Assembly: GCA_964017065.1 (NCBI GenBank)
Contig: OZ024790.1
Coordinates: forward strand, 5,428,237-5,492,236
Source: Haliclona indistincta
Taxonomy: Eukaryota; Porifera; Demospongiae; Haplosclerida; Chalinidae
Direction: 5' to 3'
DNA: 64,000 bases
Shown: positions 11,247-22,637 of the stretch, piece by piece
Layout: each line of letters begins with the position of its first letter
Position numbering within the stretch: the stretch's first letter is position 1
Notes under the pieces: generated by a model
Seen by the model: only the letters and a program-made list of their open reading frames with translations
The model's database searches: none
Told to the model about the DNA's origin: nothing
Translations under genes and position numbers: made by a program

Positions 11247-13308
11247 CTAGGTGTGGTCTTTAGCAGCAGGGCAGATGTGTTTGTTGAGGCACTCCTTACA
11301 GTGTGGTCTCACTGGTCGGCAGATGGTCTGTCCGAACCCCACTACTAACCAGTTCAACTCACTCCATAATGACCTGTAGAGTGAGTCAACAGAACTGATA
11401 CCACACCCTGTACCTAGCTACTCAGTTACCTTGGTAACCATTCCTCAAGTGATGTCCTGGTTGCCTCAGGGTCACTAGCTCCACTCACCCAGCCCAGTCT
11501 GTGAGTGATACGATGCACGTGTGTATCCACTCCGATACCAGTCACCGAGTCCCAGGCAATGTCCATTGTGAGGTTAGCCATCTTGGGTCCTACACCAGGT
11601 AGAGATACCTACAACAACAGCACCAACAGTAGCCATTATACTAGCCCTTGATCAGTGCATTAAGCATTGCACCTATGAAACATTTTCAAACAAGGCAAAT
11701 AAATGTGCCAGGCATGGTAAAGCACGTTTATTTGGAATCCCAGAGACAGAAAAAAGTTTGATAGTGTTCAAAAATCCTCTGTCATGGTCAGCTCTACAAC
11801 TACAGACTGCTCTGAGATCACGTCTGTGAGGTGGAGTGCCTGCCCAGGAAGGTGTCCTTTTACTGCCTCACAGGGTCCGAGCATACAAGACTTGATTACA
11901 GTCAGTCCTATTATTCCGCACTTTCCAATGCAATAAATTTTGGCTTAACTTTATTTTCGACAGGTGTGTGCGTATCGAACATTAGATCTTTATGTACAAA
12001 ATATTTGGCAAAAACTGGCTATACGATATGTAATCTGTTTAGCTCACCAGATTCTCAATGGTGTCTGGTATATCACCGTTATATTGATCATCGAGTATAG
12101 CAGCTGTCCTCTTTAGATAACCAGCCTTGCGCTACAGTAATAATACACACACTACCCCCACCCTGTGGGTGGAGCCTGACCTTCCAGAAGCCCACTGGTT
12201 TGATGAGCTCTGCGATCCTCTCCTCTTTCGTGGCTATCATCCACTGAACGGACAGACCCTCGGCCTTCAATCTCTTCATGGCTTCAGCCGTCACATGATC
12301 CTTAGTCATACTGGACAGCATTAGAGACACCAGCACTTGGTACCGATACACCTGCAAGCATAGAATAATGAGACTATGTACCAGGGATAGGAAACGCGTC
12401 GAAACATTTCGTGTCCGTTGCTAGGGTAGACTTGCAATGGCTGTCAACTGTACAGCAACTGTCAAACACAAGAGAAAACACCTATACGTACACAGCAAAC
12501 TGGCTACACACGTCAGAGATGCCTGTTTATGAGCTAGAGCGATTTTTCGTACTGTAACAGGTTTTTATGCCTTGAAACGAACGAGAAAACTGGTATTTCA
12601 CAGGCAAACTGAACACTACAAACAAATTTCAATAACTTACAGGAGGGATCTTTGTAAGCATGTTGTTTGTTTGGAGATGAAAAACTATACGCAAAAGACT
12701 CTTTCAAGTGATCTCAGTTTTAAGTTTTTATCAACTGAAACGCCTAGCTTAATTTCCAGCAAATGATCGAGTCACAAAGGCTAGAATCACCCAATCTGTG
12801 CTTACAAAGTACTTCACTAGGTTTGTACACATCGCTAGTGATATCACACTGTCTTTTCTTCTCGGGTACATAGTCTCATAAATCTATGCTGCAAGTGACT
12901 CACACTAACCACGCCTACTCTCTCACACACCACACATACCTCTGGTGATGCACTACTGTCACTGAGAGCCTTGGCTCCCTCCTGGTCCACTGGCGCGTCT
13001 CTATTCTCCCTCATTTTACGAATATTGTTGAGTTGCTGTCGCCATTTGGGCGGCTCTTTCGCTCCTCTTTCCGTCTTCAATTTCGAGGTAGCTGGTGGAG
13101 ATTCATTGCTCTCGTAGCTAACTTCAGCATGGCGCCGCTTGGCTGCTCTACTTACAACAATCGTTTTGGATAGCTTCTTACTGCCTGCTGCAACTGCACG
13201 AGTAGCTGTTTCCTTCACGACACGCGAGCTCATGGCACCTCGTGGAGTGAGCGAGTGACGATCAGTCACGTTTTGGAGGTGGGGCTCATGGCTGAACGAG
13301 TCGATCAC
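11247..13308 (-). CDS. NTHL1: Endonuclease III-like DNA glycosylase/AP lyase (5 exons)
   Basis: Bifunctional glycosylase that excises oxidised pyrimidines in base excision repair, in nucleus and mitochondria. Exons in coding order: 12940-13308, 12181-12351, 12048-12131, 11430-11608, 11247-11373. Protein about 309 aa (human 312). Motifs: DAPVD entry, helix-hairpin-helix LPGVGPKMA with the catalytic Lys, catalytic Asp in GVDTHVHRI, and the Fe-S loop [17 protein letters not shown] with the C-x6-C-x2-C-x5-C spacing. The N-terminus is basic (SKKLSKT, AAKRR), suiting nuclear or mitochondrial targeting; a later Met at 13233 is an alternative start. Oddity: the usual Gln in LLSxQTKD is Met here (MLSSMTKD). 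Intron 1 (12352-12939) has no coding matter I recognise; intron 3 carries a partial repeat near 11905-12025. Confidence 0.95.
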
Positions 13309-15074
13309 ATGGATCAGTAGATCAAGTTAGCCACTACCACCTAGGCACCTACTGCAGCTACCTGTGACCATATGTCCAACACGACTACCATCAATGCAAC
13401 AGCTACCAGTGAATAGTACTATATCAACCTCAAGACCTAATCTAGTGTACGTCAACCTTAACAATCCATTCAGCTATGGATAGATAATAGCTGCATTATA
13501 GCTACACATAGCACGTAACGTGTTACTACGTAGTATGTATTATCCATGATGCAGCTATCACCACCATCTCAACCATTACTACAATATTTAGACATCTAGT
13601 CGCATTTGCTTGCTACATCGATTTTTTATTCTACAGACGTTTTTTTTCATTATCATGCTCAGTCAATTGTGAGCTTGACCATGTGTGAGATGATCAAGGA
13701 GTAGTCAACAAAAATGGCAGCTGTACTTGATGCACCACATAGTACTCTCCTGGTATAGTTGAGTATTCACTTAACTCTATAAACAAACAATGTGTTGCAG
13801 ACAAACATCTGATCACCCAAGACTGCTAGAGCATGCACAAACAGTATGTATAAGGTTCTTTTCCAAAATACCCAAGAAAAAGACAATAATTATCATTAGT
13901 GTAAAATTATATATTGACAGAATAATTGGAGTAAACAATTGAGCCTGTAATAAAAAGTAACAAAAACCATGTAATATAGATCTTGTCAAAAATATGAACA
14001 AACCAAGCATCTAAAATGTTGTTTACATCACAACTATATTCTCTTCCTCTTGCGTGGCTTTGGTTTCAGTGGTACCACATTTGATGTTGACATTACCTGG
14101 AGCAGAAGAACAAATATTTTATAGTACAAAAAGAAATTAAGCAAAGAAAAAATAATTATGATATAAATATTTGGGAAGAAGTGCTTTAAGCGAGTGCCAA
14201 AAGTCGCGTAAAGCACAAAGTCACCAACATTAACTCTTTAGTGACTGAATTATTTTGACGAAAATTCTACTTGCTCTAAACTGACAGTTTGTCTTGCATT
14301 TTCTACAACATGCAGTACGTTAGCTGTTCCAAACTAGCACTGTTTTTCCTGGTATATCAAAGTTTACGACCATGTACTAAACTCTGAGTTGGCTACTCTC
14401 ACTTCGGAACTGAAGCCACTTAAGTGCTGCGACCTCGTCATTTTCCAGCCAATTTTGGTTTTCGTTTAGCCCTTGTGACTGATACAAAAACCTGGTGGTG
14501 TCCAGGTGAGCAAACAGCATAGTTTAGACCATATTCTATGCCCAAGTATGCATTTCCGGGCATCCTGAAGCCTTAAAAATGCCAAAAGTGGCGAGGAGCT
14601 CTGCCCCTACGAACCCCGGGTTAACGGGGGGCTACCCCCTTTAAATTTCCCCCCGTGCTGTACGTTTTAGTGGGGAGGGCGCGCCGAAAAACAGTGGGTT
14701 TTTTCAGGTAAACTCATCTTTTGCAATTAAACTTGATTTGACCTTTCTAGAGCACTTTTTATGACGTCTAGAGTAGGTGGAGTCAATTATGGCGCCTAAA
14801 GCCGCTATAGGCCTTAAAGGGTTAATGTGTCTCGTGGGCGACATCAAGCTTGTGAAGCTCAGGTAACTCGTGTTGGTGCTGTATGAAATTTGCATTTATG
14901 CTACGCCTGTGATAGGATTGGCTTTGATGTCGCCCACAAAGTAATAGTAAATTTACTGTTGTCAATAGTTCACAAATAGGACACTTTAGTTAAATTTTAG
15001 TCACCATGACAAACGACAAGAGTAGATGAAAATCTCAATCCATATTATTATAGTATTAAAAACGTTGTCATTGT
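13309..15074. other. Gene-poor AT-rich stretch upstream of NTHL1
   Basis: Bases just above 13308 should contain the NTHL1 promoter. Further out, no conserved protein is visible on either strand. A small element with GTGGGCGACATCAAGC ends sits at 14832-14938 and is listed separately. A basic KPKPRKRKR tail read on the minus strand at about 14034-14095 looks like a possible terminal exon but has no convincing upstream partner. Confidence 0.5.
14832..14938. mobile_element. 107-base MITE with GTGGGCGACATC ends
   Basis: Left end GTGGGCGACATCAAGC and right end GCTTTGATGTCGCCCAC are inverted copies with one inserted base. The short non-coding interior is typical of a miniature inverted-repeat element. 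Confidence 0.65.
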
Positions 15075-15119
15075 CACTCTGCCCAGCCTGCTATGTTCGC
15101 ATTGCCTGGCAAGCCATTG

Positions 15120-15400
15120 TAGCTGATGTTCCACAAGTCCAGGCAGAACATCGACGCTCTTTGTGACTACTTCAACAATACATGGCTGAATGGAAAATTT
15201 CCACTGCTATCTTGGAATCATTACTCCACTGATGGACAACGCACTAACAACTACGTCAAAGGTTGGCACAACAAGCTGAATTCAACAGCAGGCTAAGCAC
15301 ATCCAAATGTTTTTGAATTAGTTGAACTATTTCAGAAAGAACAGGCCATGACAGAGGTGACATTGCAGCAGCTGGCAGCAGGAGGAGCTAAATGAAGAAG
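15120..15400 (+). pseudogene. MULE-type transposase C-terminal remnant
   Basis: Reading the plus strand gives a broken frame with LCDYFNNTWLNGKFP, WNHYSTDGQRTNNYVKGWHN and HPNVFELVELFQKEQA. This order (RTNN-x-x-EGWH-like followed by HPN-x-x-ELFQKEQ) is characteristic of the C-terminus of MULE transposases of metazoan genomes. At least one in-frame stop (after NSTAG) and loss of the catalytic core mark it as a relic. Confidence 0.75.
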
Positions 15401-15512
15401 GGAGCGCTGTTATTGAATAAAGGATTGTGCAATTAAGATAGTTCAGAGGATGGAACCTATTCCATCGATGAATACAAGATCAACAAGTGGATGGGTTTCC
15501 GCTTGTTGCTTG

Positions 15513-15542
15513 TCCTTGCTCACACTATAGTGTGAGCAAGGA
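15513..15542. repeat. 30-base perfect palindrome
   Basis: TCCTTGCTCACACTA followed directly by its complement, with no spacer. It could extrude a cruciform; no function is assigned. Confidence 0.85.
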
Positions 15543-15716
15543 ATTCAATTGTGTATGGTCCAGTTTTCTAATAATTCGTTGTAGTAATTACGATAATATA
15601 TTGCTCCGCCTGTGGGCAGGTCTTTACTGTACTATAAAGTTAGCTACACATGGTCACACTTTGGCCTTTTTTCTAACTATAACAGAGATCCTTTCACGAT
15701 GTCTAGCGACAATGAA

Positions 15717-15775
15717 TTCAACAAGCCCGTTAGGGAAGACATCAGGTCGGGGACAAAGGTCATATTTTAACCCTT
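15717..15775. repeat. Dispersed repeat segment, copy 2
   Basis: Inverted-orientation partner of 227-290. It lies within an open stretch (15487-15873) that reads GKTSGRGQRSYFNPF against GKTSGRSQRSKFNPF in copy 1, so the shared segment may come from a coding part of an old element, although neither copy is an intact gene. Confidence 0.5.
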
Positions 15776-16039
15776 TCTACTCATCGCGAGTTAATCGAAA
15801 GCGCGGGAGTCTTTCGCGGTCGAACAGAGCTCAGTTTACTACTCACTCATTGCACCAACCAAACAGCAGCTAAGCTGAACAGCCTTGAACTACTGAACTC
15901 ATGGCATCGTTAGCAAGCAGTAACAAAGAGAATCATAACGTACGTGCAGCACTAGTGTATTGTAACTCAATGCTTGCAACTGTAGCCATCATGCCAGTCA
16001 GGCTCAATACCAGTGGTTGAAACTAGTGCATCTGATGTC

Positions 16040-17090
16040 CAGTAAAAGTGGTCGTTTTATTTGTTCACATTGTGAAAAGTCGTTATACCGAGACTCGCTG
16101 CACATTGTGAACAGAGCCATCAGCTAAAGCCAGGTAACTGCATAAAGAGCATAGACTGAGTGAGAAATAAATTTTTAATAACAGCAATAGAGGAGCATTG
16201 TTTTGAAAATTGGCTTAATTGGAATGAAGAGGAGGAGGCCATTTCACATACATACCATGTGCAACTTAATGGAGCAACAGAGAACAGTCAATGTAAAACT
16301 TAATGATTTATTAGGCAGCAATAACACAGTGCACTACAATTATCACAGGTTCTACTCGGTCACAACCATATGTGTGCTGCAGAGATGGCAAAAAATATGA
16401 CCACCGTCCCAAAGAACTGGGGAAACTAGAACTCATCCAGCATCTCACAAACTTGACGACTTTTGTGTTTCTAGTAGCTGAGAATGTGAAGAGTGGAAAA
16501 GTTTGAGTCCGTTACACAGCCACACACCAACCATAACCTTGAACTTCAAGAATGCAAGCACCTCCCTCTACCTTTATCGGTGAAAAAAGACATCCAACAA
16601 CAATTTGCAAGTGGAAAATCAATTGAACACATCATGGATGGTCATGCCTCAATTGCTATAGCTTACATGCTGTGTATTCAATCATGTGACTGTCTGAAAA
16701 TGGCAGTATATTATCTAGATTTGACGTACATGTACATACTACAGATATTAGAGGTAATCTCGTGATGATTTCTTACAAGATGCCATAATAAAGAGCTTTA
16801 TCACACGGCAAGATTGCAGGTGTAGTTATTAAGCTGTGTTAGCGCATGCATATATTGATTGTACTCAGGAATGTTTGCCGAAAAATACGTGATTTCAGTA
16901 ACCACCGTCACATTGATGATGCAATATCTGTGAATCGAATTGTTGCCGAACTTGAGCAAGAGTCATTTTCACCAGTTCTCCTTTACAAGCCACCAGTTCT
17001 CTTTTACATGAACGAGCAGTATACCATACCCTGGGTAACACTGATCTGTCTGTTGACAACTGGACATTGGTCATTGTAAAAAGCTAGAAG
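16040..17090 (+). pseudogene. MULE-type transposase N-terminal remnants
   Basis: Discontinuous fragments in plus-strand order: a zinc-finger-like RFICSHCEKSLY near 16050, then HTNHNLELQECKHLPLPLSV with KKDIQQQFASGKSIEHIMD (about 16520-16640), then DFSNHRHIDDAISVNRIVAE with SPVLLYKP (about 16875-17000). This series matches the N-terminal domains of metazoan MULE-type proteins. Frames shift between fragments and the DDE core is absent. The segment 17013-17130 resembles 25556-25760, so the region is a multi-copy family. Nearby at about 17145-17155 lies a GTACGAGGCTA end like the right terminus of the large element ending at 60693. Confidence 0.65.
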
Positions 17091-17249
17091 CCTCTGTGAT
17101 CGTGATATCAACATCAACATATGCAAGCCTAGCTGGGACGGTACGAGGCTACGGACTAGCCATGATCATCATAGTGTTCCACTGAGTTGTTAGTGTTAGT
17201 CTCTTCTTCATCCATCACAGTGCTAAGAAATTCTGCTGTGGTGTTACAT

Positions 17250-17520
17250 GAGTAACAAAAAAAGAAGCTGAAGATGCCGATAGAGCTACATGTACTCCTC
17301 CAAGCAAGCGGTCTCAATCTGTAAGTAAATCTACTCCTACTGAATCGGTTGCTCAAAAACTAACCGAAGTCGATGAGATAGTTAGTGAACTCCAAGACCA
17401 CTCATCTGAGTACTCACCAGAACAAATCAGAGCTTGGGCTAATCTTATTCATATGGAGAAGCATGATTCCTATCTTGTTCCGCCAAGCAAACCATTCTTT
17501 ATAGGGCGCAAACAGTGTGA
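17250..17520 (+). pseudogene. Fragment of an unassigned repetitive protein
   Basis: An open plus-strand stretch reads TEVDEIVSELQDHSSEY, then SPEQIRAWANLIHMEKHDSY and VPPSKPFF. A Y-x-P-E-Q-x-x-x-W-A pattern with a KHxSY-x-x-P tail recalls repetitive uncharacterised sponge proteins; this is recollection, not a search. It is cut off at 17536 by the transposase relic on the opposite strand. Confidence 0.4.
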
Positions 17521-17536
17521 AATAGGAAACAGTGTG

Positions 17537-17968
17537 CTAGGAATGCTCCTCGTAAATATCACATCTCTGTGTAGCAACCTGTCTGATCTTTTTTCGAGTG
17601 ATGCCATAAGCCTTGAGCAGTTTGCAAATTGTTGGAGGTGATACAGAAATTCCCATTACTTGGTGTACATGTTGACAAATTTCTGCTAAATAGAGAGATG
17701 GATTGTCCATAATTAGCCCAATAACGTACAACTGATTGTGCTCATCAAGATTTCTTTGATCTGGCCTTGGTTTCCTAACATCTACGGGTTGTACATCTCC
17801 TGTAGCATCAAAAAGGTTGCAAATTCAATGAGCTGTACTGCTTGATACGTTTAGGTTTCTAGCGATCATCTGATAGGTATAGCCCTGAGCCAAACGTTGG
17901 AATATTATCCGCCATCGTAAGTCGGTCGCATACACTTTTCTTCTTTCTGGTTCTGCAGTAGTCGACAT
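17537..17968 (-). pseudogene. Tc1/mariner-type transposase N-terminal remnant
   Basis: From the Met at 17968 the minus strand reads a helix-turn-helix region (RWRIIFQRLAQGYTYQMIAR), then a stop inside the first HTH, then a second HTH-like stretch with NPSLYLAEICQHV, SPPTICKLLKAYGITRKKI and RQVATQR. This is the paired-like DNA-binding half of IS630/Tc1 transposases. The DDE/D catalytic half is missing, so the copy is internally deleted as well as nonsense-mutated. Confidence 0.8.
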
Positions 17969-18119
17969 GTTTCAATTCTGAATCTGCACGCCTGAATCAC
18001 GTGATGCATGAGATACGTCGAGCCGTCCTCTGATGCACGGGATACGGAGCACGGCATTTCCCAACGGAACTGAAATCGACTGTAGCACTCTTCCTTGACA
18101 ACTGGACAAGGATCACACA

Positions 18120-19010
18120 TGACGACTGGGTACTATCCACAATACAGGGTTACAAGCTAGAAATGCCAGATAATCCAGTGCAAACAACTCGGCCAGACTA
18201 TGAGAGAGAGAGAGAGGCTAAAAATAAAGTTGTACTTAGTTGCTTCAGAAAATCAGGTTGCTATCAAAACAAGAATACTGGGAGGGAATTTGTGCACTAC
18301 AGTACCAACTAAGTCCAAAATAGAAGCTCAATTATAAAAGCTTGCTGTCGCAAAGTTTTTTTCACTGCATCTTGATGGCTCACAAATGGAATGTTGAACA
18401 AAAGATGGCTACCACTTCAATTTCTACTATGCCAGTAAAGGTAATACGTTGTGCAGGAGGTATAACAAGATTGCTATTGCTTTAGACATGCATGAAAACA
18501 ATGACAATGGTTTGTTGGCTAGAGAAATCATGTGCCTTCCAACAAACGCACATAACGCACTTATTGGAAGGCGTGGCCATCAATTATCAATGATATGGAA
18601 CTCTGGCTTTTGGTCCCGCTCTCACCGTTTCTTCTTTGACATTAGAGTCTTTAATCCTTCTGCATCCACATATTCTAAACCACAGCTGAAAGCTGTCATC
18701 GGAGAAATGAGCTCGAGAAACGGCGACAATATGATGAAAGAATCAGGAGAGTCGAGCTTGGTTCATTTACACCCCATTGTTTTTACCACAGCTGGAATGA
18801 TGGGGCAATCGGCTACTACTTTCTATAAACGCCTTGCTTCGGGTATATCTGACCATTATAACAAACCCTACTCTTATGTTCTTAATTGGATCCCTATGCT
18901 TTTCCCTACTACAATCAGCAGTGCTCTGCCTGAGAGGATCAAGATCTTCTCGCCATCGACCAGTGTTCTCTTACTTATCTATTTCCTGTATTTACTATGT
19001 ATATACCTTG
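18120..19010 (+). pseudogene. DIRS-like retroelement polyprotein, C-terminal remnants
   Basis: The plus strand reads DDWVLSTIQGYKLE near 18122, then a decayed stretch, then FDIRVFNPSASTYSKPQLK, LVHLHPIVFTTAGMMGQSAT and FYKRLASGISDHYNKPYSYV, and after a frameshift near 18895 LCFSLLQSAVLCLRGSRSS. This sequence of motifs is common in multi-copy metazoan retroelement ORFs, where the last block follows the reverse transcriptase. Stops and at least two frameshifts show it is inactive. Placement in the DIRS/YR group is inference from family resemblance. Confidence 0.6.
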
Positions 19011-19019
19011 TTCATTCCT

Positions 19020-20800
19020 AAACATTATATTATGCATCGAGCAATTATATTTGAACTGTTGAATAAACATATCTCACAATAATTTTGGTTATCTCAATGA
19101 TATCTCACTAATATCTAAACGAACTGACTAGTGTATGCCTTCATGGCTTTGCCCTCAGAGGAAAATAATTGTAGCATGTACACACCATAAACTCACAAGG
19201 TTTTTGCTAACTCGGGCATACCAAAGACATAACTGATAATGGATTGCTCAAGCATACATTAGCATGGCTGGTAGCAGCATAGACTGGCAACGGGCAGGAA
19301 TTTCACCATGCTCCATGTTACAGTAGCTTCGTTGTGACAAATTATGAGTGTATTGCGTGCCTAGTGAAGGACCGCCAAACTAGTTAATAACCAAGATTTT
19401 AAAGCAGAATAAGTTTGGTGCTGAAGAAGCAATCAACGTTATATGCAGACTGGTTCCACAGACGGGCACCTAAACTGAAAGGTAGAATGAAACTGGATCA
19501 GCTAAAGCTTATTTATTGCTAGAAAAAGAACACAACGAGCAGTGCAATCAGCCAAGTATTATCGCACGGTAGCGTTACACTTAGTCAACAACAAAATGCA
19601 GTATTACATGTACATTAATTTTATAGTACTATTCCTGCAGTCCTAGCAAAACTTAGTCCACTATACGATCGACTGAACAGTACGCAAGTAGCTGGTGTCC
19701 TCAGAGTCTAGCCAGAACAATCTAGTCAAGTACTAGTGGTCGTCAATGAGCTGTCAGACCCGACATGGTCGCCAAGAGCTGTCCTAGCAACCAGCACCTC
19801 GTTGCGAAGCTACTGGAACAGACGCATGTACAACTAATGTTTAACCCGTAACGCGGACTCACATCAAAGGGCGTGCCACCCATAATGTGGGTATTGCGCA
19901 CGCGTTGGCAGTCCCTAGCTGTGTGATGCATTACCTCAGTTATCTTACTCCTAACAGCAGCAACAGTAGCATCCAATGAACTGTCACCTGTCTGAAGATA
20001 AGAAAACACCAGCATAATTTAAATTCTATAATACTTTGCACAATTAATCCAATAGCAATAGAAGCTAATATTAAGTGTACCCAATTAATTAGTTAACCCT
20101 TCACAAGCAACGGGCAACTATTGTTGCCTGGCAAGTTTGACGTCACAGGAAGTGGGCGTCAAAATTCAGATAGCTTATTTCGTTAATAGGCGAAATAGGG
20201 CGGTTGGTGGTGAGCCCATGGCGAGGGCCGGAGGCTCTGCCAAGAAGAGCGATGACAGGAAAATCTAGCACCACTGGGTCTCCTCACTCTCCTGGGCCCT
20301 CTTGACATAAAAAGCAGCTAAACATGCACTAACTTGTCTCAGACATGCTGTTTTGACCAAAGAGACGGCGTTTTTGTTTCAGTGACAGTGATTCTAGCAC
20401 ACGACAGTTGGTAGATCGTCAAGTGGGTGTGGCTAACTGCACTCGTCATTGACAACAAGCCCGCATGTTGTGCAAGTTGATTTTGTGTAATAACAGTGAT
20501 CACAGTACTAGTTTGTACTGTAATGGTTACGTTACAATGGTTAGTGAAATGCACAGAAACAGAGGCTAGAAGTGCTGTCCGCACTTGGAGGGTTAAGATA
20601 AGTTAATATCACAATAAAAACTTAAGAGTTCAATGAAGAAGCAAGAACAATATTTGAAGGAAGAGAGTTCCAAATTGACGAGTTAGTTCTGTTGTTCAAG
20701 CAGAAAAGGATGAGAGATGCGAACCTGATTTGCGTTTTTTTTAAATAAAACTAACAAACTTAAAAAGGTGCAGTTGCCTCAGTGGAATTTCAGGTAGCTC
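19020..20800. other. No recognised gene
   Basis: I see no conserved protein. A minus-strand open stretch at about 19876-19994 has plausible splice borders and reads DATVAAVRSKITEVMHHTAR, but I recognise nothing in it. CTAGTACTAG-like short repeats and AT-rich sequence fill the rest. Confidence 0.5.
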
Positions 20801-20811
20801 AGTGAGTTAAA

Positions 20812-21360
20812 TTGTACCAAAAATTCTCGACCATGGCCGCCATTCTGTCATCACGTTTTCCAGAAAAAGCACCAGAGGTGTTCATGTACATGGCAGCCAT
20901 CGTGAGAGCAGAGCGAAATTATGGTGGGAATCGCTGGGTCCTCTATGACCGGTGCTATCGGAGGGAGGCCTTAGCCAACAAGTCTTTAGACTGGTCCCAG
21001 ATGAATTCAAGACTCTATAGTGAGGCCTTCACTGGGTATGCCAAAGCCAGCCCGAGGTGTACCCACTGTCTCCAGGACGACCATGTCTCAGCTGCATGCC
21101 CACAAAATCCAACCAGGGGATGGTTCCCATGGTTACCAGAGTCCGGCGTTCCAACACCTGGACCAACTCAACACCAGCAGCAAGAGAGGTGCAATCAATT
21201 CAATGATTGAAGGTGCCGGAATACGTGCAAGTACTTACATAAGTGCAAGGAGTGCTGGGGACCCCACCCGAGTCATAGTTGCCCACGCAAGTCAAGGCCG
21301 AACCAGGTCCCAGTCCCCTGTCCAACGCCGTCTCACAGGAGGCCATGGGTGGAGCCAGTG
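20812..21360 (+). pseudogene. DIRS-like retroelement gag-like remnant
   Basis: The frame opening at 20812 reads SSRFPEKAPEVFMYMAAIVR, AERNYGGNRWVLYDRCYRRE, SLDWSQMNSRLYSEAFTGYA, then a CTHCLQDDHVSAACP zinc-knuckle-like block; a second Cys/His cluster (CKECWGPHPSHSCP) follows only in another frame. The layout of an EAF-x-G-x-A core followed by C-x2-C-x4-H-x4-C fits the nucleocapsid-like ORF that precedes reverse transcriptase in DIRS-type elements. It is frameshifted near 21205. Confidence 0.7.
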
Positions 21361-21640
21361 AAGAACTGAGGAGCCGCCTGGTTGTGGAACACAACTCAGC
21401 TGACACATGTTTATCCCCTTGCTTATTCGGTCAATAATCACTATGCGAATGGAAGTCAAAAAAAGGGGGGCAGGGACAGAAGGCATGTACATTAGTAGGT
21501 AGTTTGACTCAGTACTAGGGTAGTGTAAATTAGAACTCCACCCTATGGGTGTGACAGCTCATTACATGCAGCTAACTAAAAAATAATAATTTTTTTACTT
21601 CACAGGTTGGTCACGCCTGTACCCATACACTGCAGAACTG

Positions 21641-22060
21641 ATGTGTTTAGAATCGACACGTCCACTGGTAGCAGTGACTACTCCCGAATTGTTGAGAATC
21701 CACACGCCGCTTAATATCCAGGAATGGACCAGAACTCTTCATAATCACCCTGACAAAGCATTCGTGAAGTACATTCTCAAAGGTCTGGAGTGTGGATTTA
21801 GAATTGGGTTCAGGAGGAGTTCACAGCTTAGGGCAGCAACGTCCAATATGCGATCGGCATATGCACCCGCAGGTCATATCAGACTATCTGAAGAAAGAAC
21901 TGTCACTGGAGAGGATGCAATGCATGTCTGTTCTTGACCCCTCAGCAGGTTCAAGAACGATGATCACACAACTACCCAAGGCTGACCTGGTTCCTGCCAA
22001 ACCGTGTAAAGATATAAGTTTACAACATCAGTCATCACATGACCATTTATCGAGGGACTA
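21641..22060 (+). pseudogene. Retroelement RT-ORF N-terminal remnant
   Basis: Reads WTRTLHNHPDKAFVKYILKG then LECGFRIGFRRSSQLRAATS and NMRSAYAP. The HPD-x-x-F-x-x-Y-x-x-x-G-x-x-x-GFRIGF signature is the entry to the RT ORF of the same DIRS-like group as the gag-like remnant just upstream. It shifts frame near 21880 and is cut by the hAT remnant starting near 22075. No RT catalytic motif is present. Confidence 0.7.
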
Positions 22061-22074
22061 AAGTTAACACAGCA

Positions 22075-22637
22075 TTCGTGGATGGTTTACAGTGAGAAAA
22101 TTGATGGTGTGTTTAGTGCACCCTGTAGTCTGTTTTCTTCAAGAGGCAACTTTGAGTGCAAACCTTTTCGTACATGGCATAAGAAGAGTGAAAAGACTAA
22201 AGAGCATGAGAAATGCCTGTATCATCAGCAGGCATTGACGCAGGCTGTAGATCTTAAGCGATCTATTGAGCATCCAGGCTCTACTATTAATGCTTTAGTT
22301 GATGCACATGTAGCCAACACTATCAACGTAATCGAATACTGAAAATCTGAAATTGATTGCTAGTGTAGTATTGTATTGTGGAAAACAAGGAATTTCCCCC
22401 AGGGGTGACACTGAGAAACTTGACAAGCCTGGCAAACCTGAAAACTTTCTTGTACTGCTACAAATACTAGCAGTTAATGACAAAGTGCTGGGTGAGAATT
22501 TAGAATCCCCAGCAATGCGGTCTGCAAAGCAATTCTCCCCTAGACACAAAATGAACTGCTGTAATGGGACAGCATATCATCTTGCAGTGAAAGAGATCAA
22601 TGCTGCTTGCTATTATGCAATTGCTGATGAGGTAATA
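22075..22637 (+). pseudogene. hAT transposase (TTF-type/ZMYM1-like), 5' fragment
   Basis: Reads YSEKIDGVFSAPCSLFSSRG and FECKPFRTWHKKSEKTKEHE with a CLYHQQAL segment (TTF/BED-like zinc finger), then after a frameshift SVVLYCGKQGISPRGDTEK, PENFLVLLQ and SPRHKMN, and finally INAACYYAIADEV. The CGKQG-x-x-x-RG-x and DEV motifs are diagnostic of hAT transposases of the ZMYM-like group. The fragment stops exactly at a MITE insertion; reading resumes at 23172. Confidence 0.85.

Noticed and set aside
14034..14095. Possible terminal exon on the minus strand ending KPKPRKRKRI
   Set aside because: It has a plausible acceptor and a nuclear-localisation-like tail, but no upstream exon in a compatible phase was found before the transposon relics start.
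13813..14216. Hydrophobic minus-strand open frames resembling small membrane proteins
   Set aside because: AT-rich sequence gives hydrophobic translations by composition; no splice or homology support.
19876..19994. Possible internal exon on the minus strand (DATVAAVRSKITEVMHHTAR)
   Set aside because: Splice borders are acceptable but isolated; no neighbouring exon and no recognisable family.
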